The notes below the pieces were generated by a model. The model saw nothing but the letters and a program-made list of their open reading frames with translations. It ran no database searches and was not told where the DNA came from. Positions 1-7,324 of a stretch of 11,544 nt of DNA are shown in pieces. The stretch covers positions 1 to 11,544 of the forward strand of contig JAQBZV010000014.1 in the NCBI GenBank assembly GCA_027728145.1. Direction: 5' to 3'. Origin of the DNA: Actinomycetota bacterium. GTDB lineage: Bacteria > Actinomycetota > Actinomycetes > Actinomycetales > Microbacteriaceae. The stretch's first letter is position 1. Each line of letters starts with the position of its first letter. Made by a program: the position numbers and the translations under genes.

Positions 1-565
1 AGAGGACCTCCATGGGGTCATCAAAAGCCACCAATGCAAGCTCTCCCGCGACATGGGAAAAACTATGAACAGAGCAGTTGGTGATGGGTTCTGAAAACTC
101 ACCCGGTGCGGCGTACTCGACTACCGATCGGATCACTGCTCCGTGAGCAACGACCACAATGTCCGCGTCGGGGTGACGAATGGCCAAGTCATGCAGGGTT
201 CTCACCACCCGTTTGGTGACATCAGCACGGTCCTCGCGGCCGGGAATTTCTACCCCCGCCGGATAACGAGTGTCCAACTCCGCACCGCTCGACCCCTCCG
301 CCTCGCCGTAATCACGCTCAATGAGGTCCTGGATGGCCAAGGGAGCGGGCATTCCCAGTTTTTCCGCCACAATCCGAGCGGTTTCTTGAGCTCGGGAGAG
401 AGGGCTTGAGACGATCAAGTCGAAACGGTGCTTGGACAAAATATCCCCCAAAGCGGCGGCTTGAGCGCGACCGGTGTCATTGAGTGGAATGTCGCTAACG
501 CCTTGGATCTTGCGGAGGCGATTCCATTCGGTTTCACCGTGTCGCACAAGATAAAAGCGTGTCAT
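1..565 (-). CDS. Histidine phosphatase family protein (phosphoglycerate mutase-like), 3' end outside window
   Basis: This is a branch-1 histidine phosphatase, probably a cytoplasmic phosphomonoesterase; the substrate cannot be told from sequence. Translating the minus strand from the ATG at 565-563 gives 188 open codons that run off the left edge with no stop. The protein opens MTRFYLVRHGETEWN, with the RHG motif at residues 8-10 (H9 is the expected phospho-acceptor). SSPLSRAQETA lies near 53-63, with a phosphate-binding Arg at 58. The acid-donor region IERDYGEAEG is near 82-91 and the second catalytic His is in VVVAHG (H141). The usual family length is about 190-210 residues, so only the tail is missing. 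AAGGA lies about 6 bases before the ATG. The gene starts 27 bases after the stop of the upstream sirtuin on the same strand, so the two probably share a transcript. The family also holds phosphoglycerate mutases, cobalamin-pathway phosphatases and nucleotide phosphatases. The family call is sure; the specific role is not. Confidence 0.93.
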   Translation of the reverse strand, partial: MTRFYLVRHGETEWNRLRKIQGVSDIPLNDTGRAQAAALGDILSKHRFDLIVSSPLSRAQETARIVAEKLGMPAPLAIQDLIERDYGEAEGSSGAELDTRYPAGVEIPGREDRADVTKRVVRTLHDLAIRHPDADIVVVAHGAVIRSVVEYAAPGEFSEPITNCSVHSFSHVAGELALVAFDDPMEVL

Positions 566-592
566 CGGGTTCCTTGGGGATTCGGGGATTCT

Positions 593-1441
593 TTACACAC
601 CAAGACCCTCGACGATTGCGCCAAGGGTCTCAGACGTTCCACCTTCAATCCTAACGGTTGCCATTCGATCGGCTTTCGTGGGACCCCGATTGATGATGAC
701 GATGGGGATTTTTCTCTTGTGAGCTGCACTTACCAACCGCATCCCCGTATTCACCACCAGCGAAGAACCCGCCACAATGAGGGCGTCTGAGCGGGAGAGG
801 ATGCTCGCTGCTTGATCAAAGACTGACGGTGGTACGAATTCGCCAAAGAAAATAACTTCGGGCTTCAAGACGCCCTCACACATGTCGCAGCTCGGCACGA
901 CAAACTCATCGGTCACCGTCACGTCAACGTCGCCATCGGGTCGAACGTGGCCATCGAGATCGGTGGCGGCAATCCACGGGTTTAGACGATCAATGGACTC
1001 TGCGATGGCGCCTCGGGTGAAGGACTGGCCACAGTGCACACACCGGACCTTGTCCAGCCGACCGTGGAGGTCCACCACCCGCAGTGACCCGGCCTTGTGG
1101 TGCAGGGCATCAACGTTCTGCGTCACCACCCCGGAGAAGGCGGACGAGGCTTCTGCGGTCGCAATTGCAGTATGCCCTTGGTTAGGGGTTGCTCGGGCAA
1201 AATTCCCCCAGCCGAGGTGGGATCCCAACCAATACCGTTGTCTGTGGCGGTGTGACTCCATGAACTTTTGGTACGCCATGGGGTGCGCCTTCGGCGCACC
1301 CTCTCCTCGATAATCAGGAATTCCCGAGTCTGTCGAGATACCGGCCCCGGTCAACACAGCAGCCCAGCGACCTCGCAGCGTCTCAATTGCCTGGTCTATG
1401 ACGTCGGAAGTTGCCAAAGGAGCGCTCGGCACAATTGACAC
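593..1441 (-). CDS. Sir2-family NAD-dependent protein deacylase, SIRT4-like (class II)
   Basis: Sirtuins transfer acyl groups from lysine to ADP-ribose, consuming NAD+ and releasing nicotinamide; a few ADP-ribosylate instead. In the 282-residue product the Rossmann NAD motif GAGIS is at 32-36, followed by GIPDYRG. TQNVD is at 107-111 and the catalytic His is in HG at 126-127. Four zinc Cys form two CxxC pairs (C134/C137 and C185/C188). KPEVIFFGE is near 193-201 and GSSL follows in the second half of the NAD fold. The signatures DSGIPDYRG, RQRYW...GW, LNP.....A, and INRGPTKAD match the SIRT4-like class II branch as I remember it. The class III Tyr/Arg desuccinylase pair is not evident. The GTG start at 1441 is chosen because AGGAG at 1450-1454 sits 8 bases upstream. 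A histidine phosphatase gene follows 27 bases downstream. Class II members have reported lipoamidase and acyl-lysine activities, but the substrate here is unknown. A 9-bp perfect hairpin lies inside the gene at 1281-1301. Confidence 0.95.
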   Translation of the reverse strand: MSIVPSAPLATSDVIDQAIETLRGRWAAVLTGAGISTDSGIPDYRGEGAPKAHPMAYQKFMESHRHRQRYWLGSHLGWGNFARATPNQGHTAIATAEASSAFSGVVTQNVDALHHKAGSLRVVDLHGRLDKVRCVHCGQSFTRGAIAESIDRLNPWIAATDLDGHVRPDGDVDVTVTDEFVVPSCDMCEGVLKPEVIFFGEFVPPSVFDQAASILSRSDALIVAGSSLVVNTGMRLVSAAHKRKIPIVIINRGPTKADRMATVRIEGGTSETLGAIVEGLGV

Positions 1442-1474
1442 CGTGATGGCTCCTCTCGTCCCCAGGTTCTACTC

Positions 1475-1507
1475 TGGACACTAACCCCCGTTCTTTACGG
1501 TTATGTT
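1475..1507 (+). promoter_or_regulatory. Possible promoter of the TrmH-family gene (weak)
   Basis: The 92 bases between the divergent sirtuin and methyltransferase genes must hold both promoters. On the plus strand there is a good -35-like TGGACA (1475-1480) and a -10-like TATGTT (1502-1507), about 27 bases before the GTG. The spacer is 21 bases, longer than optimal, so only the -10 may be real. No convincing sirtuin promoter could be picked on the other strand; TAGTGT and TAGAAC are candidates without a -35. This is a motif match only. Confidence 0.25.
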
Positions 1508-1533
1508 TCGCATCTCTCAGAAAGAACTCCTCA

Positions 1534-2349
1534 GTGACCATCATCCATCACCTCGATTCTGGCTCTGACGAAAGACTCAGCGACTATCGTGACCTCACCG
1601 ACGTGGCATTACGCTCCGTGCGAGAGCCCGCAGAGGGTATCTACATCGCGGAATCCCTGAAAGTGCTCGAGAGAGCGTTGATGGCTGGTCACCGCCCTCT
1701 TTCCGCCCTGACGACCAGTCAATGGCTGGAGCGTCTTCTTGAGTTGTGTGAACAGCACAGCACAGTGTCCGCCGACATGCCCGTATACGTGGGGAGCGAG
1801 CAGGTTCTGGAGGACCTCACCGGTTTTCACGTCCACCGTGGGACCCTCGCCAGTATTGCCAGACCCCCGCTACCCAGCGTCCGGGACCTCGTGGAGGGTT
1901 GCCGCCGGGTGGTGGTGTTGGAAAACATTGTCGATCACACCAACGTTGGTGCCGTTTTTCGTTCGGTCGCGGGAATCGGAGCGGACGCTGTCATCGTGTC
2001 AGAATCCTGCGCTGACCCCCTCTATCGCCGAAGCGTCCGTGTCTCGATGGGAACCGTGATGCAGGTGCCCTGGACACGCTCGGGGCCATGGTCTGAGCTA
2101 GTCTCCGATCTGAAGGATGCAGGTTTTGAGATAGCCGCTCTTGCTCTCACTCCAGAGGCCTCCGCACTGGACGAGTTTGCCCTCGCAGCCCCCGAGAAAC
2201 TCGCGTTAGTTCTTGGAACCGAGGGTGATGGTCTCTCGCCCGAGGCTCTGCGAAGTGCTGACCACGTCGTGTCTATTCCAATGAGGGGCTCGGTCGATTC
2301 TCTGAACGTGGCGGCGGCGAGTGCTGTGGCGATGTGGGCGCTTCGCTAA
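1534..2349 (+). CDS. SpoU/TrmH-family RNA 2'-O-ribose methyltransferase
   Basis: This SPOUT-superfamily enzyme is expected to methylate a ribose 2'-OH in 23S rRNA or tRNA using SAM. The 271-residue product has an N-terminal RNA-binding (L30e-like) region, with REPAEGIYIAESLKVLERAL at about 30-49. The knotted catalytic domain starts near residue 125. Motif 1 contains NVGAVFRSV (N137, G139, R143). Motif 2 is LVLGTEGDGLSPE (about 225-237) and motif 3 is IPMRGSVDSLNVAAASA (about 249-265), with the conserved SLNVA. The start is GTG at 1534; the only upstream purine-rich stretch is AGAAAG about 9-10 bases away, so initiation looks weak. The gene is divergent from the sirtuin. It converges with dnaE2 and the two reading frames overlap at their stop codons (2346-2349). 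The family is certain; the modified nucleotide is not, because TrmH, RlmB and uncharacterised actinobacterial paralogues share these motifs. Confidence 0.95.
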   Translation: MTIIHHLDSGSDERLSDYRDLTDVALRSVREPAEGIYIAESLKVLERALMAGHRPLSALTTSQWLERLLELCEQHSTVSADMPVYVGSEQVLEDLTGFHVHRGTLASIARPPLPSVRDLVEGCRRVVVLENIVDHTNVGAVFRSVAGIGADAVIVSESCADPLYRRSVRVSMGTVMQVPWTRSGPWSELVSDLKDAGFEIAALALTPEASALDEFALAAPEKLALVLGTEGDGLSPEALRSADHVVSIPMRGSVDSLNVAAASAVAMWALR

Positions 2350-5300
2350 CGGAAATTCCTGGCGGAATCTGGGACGAGAACGTCGAGGGGCTGAACCCCG
2401 TCGGCGACGATCGACACCACACCCTCGGGGCTTCTCTCCAGGAGACCCCGGACAATAAGCGCTGAGGCGTCGCGCAACACACGGCGGTGACGTTTCCAGA
2501 AGCCAACACCACAAATCACGTTGACTAAACCCGTCTCGTCCTCCACATTGAGAAAAGTCACCCCTCTCGCTGTTGCGGGTCGTTGACGATGGGTGACCAA
2601 CCCAGCCACCCACACTCGACGGCCCACTTCTAATTGCCCCATGGCGGCGACCGTGAAAATCCCTTCTGCCTCAAGACCTGAGCGCAGGTAGCGAACCGGA
2701 TGATCCCCCGGGGAAGTGCCGGTGAAAACCCGATCAGAGACCATGATTTCCTGTTGGCTCATCGGAGCGAAAAGGGGCAGCTGAGGAGCGGTAGTGGTGT
2801 GGGGGAGATGCTGGGGGTGTTCTTGCGCCAAATACCCGGCCGACCACAGAGCTTCCCGCCTACTCATAGATAGGTCTTCCAGCGCGCCAGAACTAGCCAA
2901 GGCCTCGATCTGGCGTGAGTTCAGTCCGACTCTTCTGGCACAGTCTGCAGCATCCCGAAAAGGCCCCCTCTCGCGGCGTTCGTGAACGATCCGCTCGGCG
3001 GTCTCCTCCCCAATACCTTTGATACTGGCAAGACCAAGACGGGTGGCGAGCTGAGCGTCTCTCCGGTGAGACACCGTGGGGTCTTCCTGGTGCGGATCAA
3101 ACACCGAAGAGGGGGTCGGCTGCTCATAGTGGCGACACTGATCCAGACCGGTGGGAACTGCGCGCGGTCCCGAGAGCGGCTCCACTGAAGCATGGACATC
3201 GGAGTGCTGCACCGAGGGTTTTCTGACCTCCACACCGTGACGCTCCGCATCAGACACCAGAGACGCGGGGGAATAGAACCCCATCGGCCAGGCCCTCAGC
3301 AAACCAGCAAGAAAGACCGCCGGGTAGTGAAGTTTCAGCCAGGCGCTGGCATAGACCAAGAGGGCAAAACTGAGGGAGTGGCTTTCGGCAAAACCAAAGC
3401 TTGCAAAGGCCTGAATCATCGCGTAAATCCGATCCGAGGTGGCCTGGTCAAGACCGTGCGATGCCATCCCGGCATAGAGGGTTCCGCGCAGGGATTCAAT
3501 GCGTTCCAAACCTCGCTTGGACCCCATCGCGCGACGTAAGAGGTCAGCATCCTCTCCTGTGCAACCACCCACTGTCATGGCAATCTGCATGAGTTGTTCC
3601 TGAAAAACAGGAACACCGAGGGTGCGCTCCAAACAACCCTCCAAGAGCGGATGCGGGTATTGCACCGGCTCTTTCCCCGCTTTACGTTTCACAAACGGAT
3701 GAACTGCCCCTCCCTGGATAGGGCCTGGCCGAATCATCGCAATCTGGATAGCGAGGTCATAGAACCTCCGAGGTTGCAGCCGAGGTAGCAGTGCCATCTG
3801 AGCCCTAGATTCCACCTGGAACACCCCAATAGAGTCAGCCCGGCAGAGCATGTCGTACACACCCTGCTCATCACGGGGCAGAGTGTCGAGCTCCCACTTC
3901 TCACCCAGGCTCTCGTGCACCAGGTCGAAGGTGTCCCTGATGGCTTCCAAAATGCCAAGCCCCAACAGGTCAAACTTCACCAACCCCATCCACTCGCAGT
4001 CGTCTTTATCCCACTGCAGAACGGTTCTTTTCTCCCTCCGGGCGGGCTCGATGGGAACCACTTCGGACACCGGACGATCGGTGAGCACCATGCCTCCGGA
4101 GTGAATACCGAGATGACGAGGCAGAGTCAGGGTGCGTAGCGCGAGCGCTGTGACATCTGGGGGAATCGAATGGGAGTCGCTCTCGCGCAGCGCACCGGAT
4201 CGTTCCACCTGCCGAGAGAACGCGTTTTGCTGACCCGGGCTGTACCCAAGGGCGCGCGCCATGTCCCGGACTGCACTCTTTGCCTTGTATTCAATAACCG
4301 TGGCGACTTGCGCGGCTTGAGTTCTGCCGTAGCGCTCGTAGACATACTGGATGACTTCTTCTCGACGCCGGGATTCAAAGTCCACATCGATATCGGGCTC
4401 TTCGTCGCGCAACGCTGAGAGAAAGCGTTCAAAAGGAAGGTTGTAGTAAATCGAGTCAACGGCGGTGATATCCAACAAAAAACACACCGCTGAGTTGGCT
4501 GCAGAACCTCGGCCCTGACACAAAATTCCTCGAGATCTCGCGAACGCCACGATGTCGTGAACAATCAAGAAGTAACCCGCAAAATCTTTACGCTCGATAA
4601 GGTCCAGCTCGCGCTCAATCCGCTCTCTCACCTCTGAGCTGGCACCGGGATATTTGCGGGGAATGGCCTGCTCAATAAGCTCCCGCAGGTAACTCATCGT
4701 GGTGTGGCCTTCGGGGCAGAGTGTGCGCGGCAAACCGGGTTTGACCTTCTGTAGGGAAAAACTCAGATCGCGAGCGATCTCGGCGCTACGAATAACGGCA
4801 TCGCCGTACTGGGGGAACCGTCGGAGTTGCTCACTTCCAGAGCGTAGATACGCACTGGGCGAGGAGGGGAGCCAGGACTGCAAAGACTCCATGCTGGTGC
4901 GCGCTCGAACAGCGGCCATCGCCTGAGCAAGATCAGCCTCACCCGGTGTCGCATAGTGCACAAGACCCGTCACCACCGTGGGGAGACTGTGACGTGCGGC
5001 AAGGGATGCAAGAAAATCATTGTGCACACTGTCCAGGGGATGCTGATGGTCAAAAAGCTCCACCACCACGTTGTCGGGACCAAACCTCTCCACCAAGGAC
5101 AGCAGTGCTTTCTCGCTCAGGTCCTGTTCCGCCCCGGAGGGTGCTCTGTCCTGAGAAAGAGGTGCCCGAAGGGAGCCTTTCCTGCATCCGGTGAGAATGA
5201 GCCACTGATCGCGTCCCACCTCCGCGAGAGTGTCAAGATCACACCGCAGCACGCCTTTCTCTCCCGAGGACAAATGGGCTTCTGTGAGAGCCCGAGAGAG

Positions 5301-5768
5301 CGTGTGATAACCCTCTTCACCTCGCGCTAACACCAGAAGATGTTCCCCAGGCGGATCAGCAACGTCTGTGCGGGGAGTGGTGGAACCGAGAGTGAATTCT
5401 GCACCAAACACGGTAGGCATCTGATGTGTGGCGGCTGCCTCGGCAAAACGCACAGCACCGTACAGCCCGTGATGATCGGTAATGGCCACAGCGCGCAACC
5501 CGAGACTGCGACCAGTTTCCACAAGCTTTTCCGGCGATGAAACGCCGTCGAGAAAGCTGAAACTGCTGTGCATGTGTAGCTCGGCGTACTCAATGGGGTC
5601 CTCGAGGGACTCGGCACTTTCGGGAGCTCGATACGGGGCACGATGCGATGACCAGGCTGGTGAGTCTCCCGCATCAGCTCCCACCGGGGGAGAGCTCCCC
5701 GGGCGGGACGCTTCTCGCAATCGCCGTTCGTGTTCAGACCACGAAATAGGAGGATTGCTCCACCCCAT
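2346..5768 (-). CDS. dnaE2: Error-prone DNA polymerase III alpha subunit DnaE2 (ImuC)
   Basis: DnaE2 is a C-family polymerase that replicates past DNA lesions and makes damage-induced mutations, together with ImuA' and ImuB. The 1140-residue product opens MGWSNPPISW, typical of actinobacterial DnaE2. A PHP domain starts near residue 62 (ELHMHSSFSFLDG, with H65 and H67, and ITDHHG at 96-101). The polymerase core has CQGRGSAANS at 417-426, PDIDVDF at 458-464 (catalytic Asp 459 and 461) and the third catalytic Asp at 600 in KFDLLGL. All three acids are present, so it should be active. A helix-hairpin-helix (IKGIG, 916-920), a beta-clamp motif QLPLF (996-1000) and an OB fold (about 1050-1125) follow. 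Residues 864-904 form a polar linker that I do not recognise. It is the last gene of the imu operon. Its ATG shares one base with the imuB stop (TGATG at 5770-5766), which suggests translational coupling; there is no clear Shine-Dalgarno. Its stop lies inside the convergent methyltransferase gene end. Length and motifs are normal for the family. Confidence 0.97.
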   Translation of the reverse strand: MGWSNPPISWSEHERRLREASRPGSSPPVGADAGDSPAWSSHRAPYRAPESAESLEDPIEYAELHMHSSFSFLDGVSSPEKLVETGRSLGLRAVAITDHHGLYGAVRFAEAAATHQMPTVFGAEFTLGSTTPRTDVADPPGEHLLVLARGEEGYHTLSRALTEAHLSSGEKGVLRCDLDTLAEVGRDQWLILTGCRKGSLRAPLSQDRAPSGAEQDLSEKALLSLVERFGPDNVVVELFDHQHPLDSVHNDFLASLAARHSLPTVVTGLVHYATPGEADLAQAMAAVRARTSMESLQSWLPSSPSAYLRSGSEQLRRFPQYGDAVIRSAEIARDLSFSLQKVKPGLPRTLCPEGHTTMSYLRELIEQAIPRKYPGASSEVRERIERELDLIERKDFAGYFLIVHDIVAFARSRGILCQGRGSAANSAVCFLLDITAVDSIYYNLPFERFLSALRDEEPDIDVDFESRRREEVIQYVYERYGRTQAAQVATVIEYKAKSAVRDMARALGYSPGQQNAFSRQVERSGALRESDSHSIPPDVTALALRTLTLPRHLGIHSGGMVLTDRPVSEVVPIEPARREKRTVLQWDKDDCEWMGLVKFDLLGLGILEAIRDTFDLVHESLGEKWELDTLPRDEQGVYDMLCRADSIGVFQVESRAQMALLPRLQPRRFYDLAIQIAMIRPGPIQGGAVHPFVKRKAGKEPVQYPHPLLEGCLERTLGVPVFQEQLMQIAMTVGGCTGEDADLLRRAMGSKRGLERIESLRGTLYAGMASHGLDQATSDRIYAMIQAFASFGFAESHSLSFALLVYASAWLKLHYPAVFLAGLLRAWPMGFYSPASLVSDAERHGVEVRKPSVQHSDVHASVEPLSGPRAVPTGLDQCRHYEQPTPSSVFDPHQEDPTVSHRRDAQLATRLGLASIKGIGEETAERIVHERRERGPFRDAADCARRVGLNSRQIEALASSGALEDLSMSRREALWSAGYLAQEHPQHLPHTTTAPQLPLFAPMSQQEIMVSDRVFTGTSPGDHPVRYLRSGLEAEGIFTVAAMGQLEVGRRVWVAGLVTHRQRPATARGVTFLNVEDETGLVNVICGVGFWKRHRRVLRDASALIVRGLLERSPEGVVSIVADGVQPLDVLVPDSARNFR

Positions 5769-7321
5769 CAGTCATACCGTGCTTCAAGAGACCAGGCCTG
5801 ATCGCACAGGGACATTAGCCAGCCCATGCCCTGTTCATCGACCACCTGGAGGCGATGCACAAAACGACTCCTGGTGGGGTCCCACCATTTTTCCCACACC
5901 GGCCACGGTCCCGCCCACGAGGTCACTCTCACTCGCCGGGAACCGGAGATAAGCCACTGGGGAGGGCTGGAAAGTTCTGCGCGAGAGGACACCGCTACAG
6001 CATCACCGTCCTGCCCCAGTAACGAGACTTCTCGAGGAGTAGAAAAAATTGTGGCGGGCAGGGGGCTGGGGAGAGAACCGGGCAGGGGTCCCGATGCTTC
6101 CTGGTTCTCGTGATCACCCCACGCCGTCAGGACGTGGGTATCCCCAGGCAAACGCCCCTTCCGGGGCGTTCCGGTCAACACACCCTGAGCCCCCACAAGA
6201 CCCTGGACCCGAGAAAGCACATGGTGCACCCGGGAATCAGGCCCAGAACCCCAGAGACCAGGCTCATGGGACGCGATATCTTCAGGGTCGAGGGCTTCAT
6301 ATTCCACCCAGGTGACAGCCGGAGGCACTTCGCTCTCACCATCGGGAACGTCACGGAAAGCCTGTTCCAGCTGCCAACGAACACGATCGAGGAGGTCCGT
6401 CGCTTGGAAAAACCGTGGATGACTCCAGGTTTTTTCGTGCTCAACACCGTCATCAAATCCGACCCTGATGCGCAGACGAGTAATGACCACACCCGCCGCT
6501 CTCAGTCTGCTCTCATACTCTTGAGTTCGAGCCTTCAGGCCAAAGGCCACCTGCTCTACGAGAGTGCATGACTCCGGTAATTCCATGCGTTCGCGAGTGT
6601 CTTCTGGAGCATCTCGAAGTAGGAGGGGAGTGCCTGAGTTACCGGTAGCCAGTTGGAATAAACGCTCACCAGGAACACCGAGTCGTTCACGGATGGCGTC
6701 AAGGCCTAACCCCACGAAGTCGCCCAGAGTCTGCAAACCCAGGCGCTGCAGAAGCGACACCGTATCTGGCTCACCCAAAACCTCAAGGGGCATCTCTGCA
6801 AGAAAGAGTTCCTGTTCTCCCGGCTCCACTCTGCGTAGGGGATAACGGACACTCGTGCTGTGGGCGGCAGTGACGGCGGTGAAAAGATCATCGGCAATAC
6901 CGATGCGACCCTGAGCGAGAGGCTCGCTGCGCAGAAGAGCATCCACAAGCATGCGACCCGCTGCCTCTTCACTGCCATAAAAGCGCTCCACGCCACGAGC
7001 GCCCAACGCCACGAGCCCGGGTTCAAGAACAGCGTGCTGGGGGACATACTCCCCAAGTTCACTCAGTACTCGGTCAAAAGCCACACGATCACGATGCTCG
7101 TCCTGGGCAATGAGAACCAGCCTGGGAAGGAGGGTGTGAGCTTCGCGGCGCTTCATACCCGGGCGTACCCCGGCATCGGCAGCGTCCGCGGAACACTCCG
7201 TCACCACCCCACCTCGTATCAGGGCAAGAGGTTCCCCAGGGGAAGCTTCCACACAGGACTCATCTCGATACGCCGCCACCACGGACCAGCGTGGGCACCA
7301 CAGCACAATGCTTCTGGTCAC
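5768..7321 (-). CDS. imuB: ImuB, catalytically inactive Y-family polymerase homologue of the SOS mutasome
   Basis: ImuB is a scaffold that recruits DnaE2 and ImuA' to the beta clamp during mutagenic translesion synthesis. The 517-residue product follows the Y-family layout: palm and fingers to about 180, a thumb with helix-hairpin-helix (LLQRLGLQTLGDF, 190-202), and a little finger to about 345. A C-terminal extension follows that is found only in ImuB-type proteins. The polymerase acids are gone. IVLWCPRW replaces the IVxxVDxD strand, placing P10 where Asp is expected, and VALGARG (104-110) replaces the SxDE motif. The clamp motif, expected near residue 353, reads EPGLWG (353-358), with Glu where Gln is usual. 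GTG at 7321 gives MTRSIVLWCPRW, the normal family start; AGGAAAG lies 11 bases upstream. It begins 3 bases after the imuA stop and its own stop overlaps the dnaE2 start by 1 base. A GC-rich hairpin with a GGAA loop in the mRNA lies at 6151-6170. Confidence 0.94.
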   Translation of the reverse strand: MTRSIVLWCPRWSVVAAYRDESCVEASPGEPLALIRGGVVTECSADAADAGVRPGMKRREAHTLLPRLVLIAQDEHRDRVAFDRVLSELGEYVPQHAVLEPGLVALGARGVERFYGSEEAAGRMLVDALLRSEPLAQGRIGIADDLFTAVTAAHSTSVRYPLRRVEPGEQELFLAEMPLEVLGEPDTVSLLQRLGLQTLGDFVGLGLDAIRERLGVPGERLFQLATGNSGTPLLLRDAPEDTRERMELPESCTLVEQVAFGLKARTQEYESRLRAAGVVITRLRIRVGFDDGVEHEKTWSHPRFFQATDLLDRVRWQLEQAFRDVPDGESEVPPAVTWVEYEALDPEDIASHEPGLWGSGPDSRVHHVLSRVQGLVGAQGVLTGTPRKGRLPGDTHVLTAWGDHENQEASGPLPGSLPSPLPATIFSTPREVSLLGQDGDAVAVSSRAELSSPPQWLISGSRRVRVTSWAGPWPVWEKWWDPTRSRFVHRLQVVDEQGMGWLMSLCDQAWSLEARYD

Positions 7322-7324
7322 GCT

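Noticed and set aside
1435..1440. TTGACA as a -35 for the plus-strand methyltransferase gene
   Set aside because: It sits in the sirtuin start codon region, and no -10 follows at 16-19 bases.
6800..6814. QELFL in ImuB (residues 170-174) as a clamp-binding site
   Set aside because: It lies in the folded fingers/thumb junction, where Y-family proteins have a conserved E..FL segment, not in the exposed tail where clamp motifs occur.
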